From Opitutia bacterium UBA953 (GTDB taxonomy: Bacteria > Verrucomicrobiota > Verrucomicrobiia > Opitutales > UBA953): a DNA stretch of 6,213 nucleotides. How positions within the stretch are numbered: position 1 is the stretch's first letter; each line of letters begins with the position of its first letter. The translations under genes were made by a program, and so were the position numbers. The stretch is from the NCBI GenBank assembly GCA_002293125.1, contig DBCR01000017.1, positions 1-6,213 on the forward strand, read 5' to 3'. Positions 5,870 through 6,213 of this stretch are shown here, in pieces. The notes under the pieces were generated by a model, which saw only the letters and a list, made by a program, of their open reading frames with translations, was not told where the DNA came from and made no database searches.

Positions 5870-6213
5870 ATGGTCAAATCCGATTTCGGTTATAACAGCA
5901 AGGTGGAGGGCGAGGTCATCGTGACCCGCGCCGATGCCGTCGTGAACTGGGTGCGCAGCAACTCGGTCTGGCCGATGCCGATGGGCCTCGCCTGTTGCGC
6001 CATCGAGCTCATGGCCGCCGGCGGCTCCCGCTTCGACATCTCCCGCTTCGGCATGGAGGTCATGCGCTTCTCTCCCCGCCAGGCCGACTGCATGATCGTC
6101 GCCGGCACGGTCACCTACAAGATGGCCGAAGTCGTCCGCCGCATCTACGACCAGATGGCCGAGCCGAAGTGGGTCGTCGCCATGGGCGCCTGCGCTTCCA
6201 CCGGCGGCATGTA
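5870..6213 (+). CDS. nuoB: NADH-quinone oxidoreductase subunit B (partial, 3' end beyond window)
   Basis: The first 114 codons of NuoB, the peripheral-arm subunit of respiratory complex I that holds the terminal 4Fe-4S cluster N2 and passes electrons to quinone at the membrane interface. Visible family marks are NSVWPMPMGLACCAIE with the tandem cluster cysteines C42-C43, RFGMEVMRFSPRQAD (59-73), VAGTVTYKMA (77-86), YDQMAEPKW (93-101) and MGACASTGGMY (from 105) with the third cluster cysteine C108. The fourth cysteine, in the CPGCPP region, lies beyond the window. The frame stays open to the last base. I prefer the ATG at 5870 (MVKSDFGYNSKVEGE). An in-frame ATG at 5837 would add 11 residues of unconvincing character. 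Neither start has a clear Shine-Dalgarno sequence. The gene runs divergently from the sulfatase operon and appears to lead its own transcription unit, without nuoA directly upstream. Confidence 0.96.
   Translation, partial: MVKSDFGYNSKVEGEVIVTRADAVVNWVRSNSVWPMPMGLACCAIELMAAGGSRFDISRFGMEVMRFSPRQADCMIVAGTVTYKMAEVVRRIYDQMAEPKWVVAMGACASTGGM

Noticed and set aside
5834..5875. Palindromes CCCATGGG (5834-5841) and GACCATGGTC (5866-5875) centred on the two candidate nuoB start codons.
   Set aside because: Both are short and built around CCATGG, which easily arises at start codons. No evidence of a regulatory role.
5890..6114. 74-residue minus-strand open frame inside nuoB.
   Set aside because: It is the antisense shadow of a strongly conserved NuoB coding sequence.

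Overview
The window is GC-rich (by eye roughly 60-65%), densely coding bacterial DNA. Four complete genes lie on the minus strand and one gene truncated by the window edge lies on the plus strand. The mix suggests a Verrucomicrobiota-type, Opitutales-like bacterium: two secreted formylglycine-type sulfatases, a NuoB of the form seen in that group, a monogalactosyldiacylglycerol-synthase-like glycosyltransferase, start codons without a clear Shine-Dalgarno sequence, and a cloverleaf-like intergenic repeat. This placement is inferred from protein character, not from a marker gene or a search.

Layout from right to left, in the direction of minus-strand transcription. A divergent intergenic region (5710-5869) separates nuoB (plus strand, from 5870, cut by the window end) from a sulfatase (5709-3811). 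The first sulfatase overlaps a second one (3814-2168) by 4 nt (ATGA). After an 85-nt gap comes a calcineurin-like metallophosphoesterase of the UDP-2,3-diacylglucosamine hydrolase-like family (2082-1213). It overlaps by 1 nt (TGATG) an MGDG-synthase/UgtP-like glycosyltransferase (1213-125). Beyond that gene's stop are a small inverted repeat (104-124) and a branched palindromic repeat (37-98).

The two sulfatases have signal peptides and probably act together outside the cytoplasm, removing sulfate esters from a polysaccharide or other sulfated compound. The essential formylglycine-generating enzyme is not in the window. The metallophosphoesterase and glycosyltransferase form a second tightly coupled pair whose families point to membrane glycolipid or lipid A-type metabolism. 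NuoB is the N2-cluster subunit of respiratory complex I and belongs to a separate transcription unit. It appears here without nuoA immediately upstream.

I see no CRISPR array, tRNA, rRNA, transposase or phage gene, and no clearly new defence or enzymatic system. The points most worth checking are the branched repeat, the non-canonical C-S-V-S-R sulfatase motif with its extra C-terminal domain, the two dyad symmetries between the divergent genes, and the leaderless-looking coupled starts.
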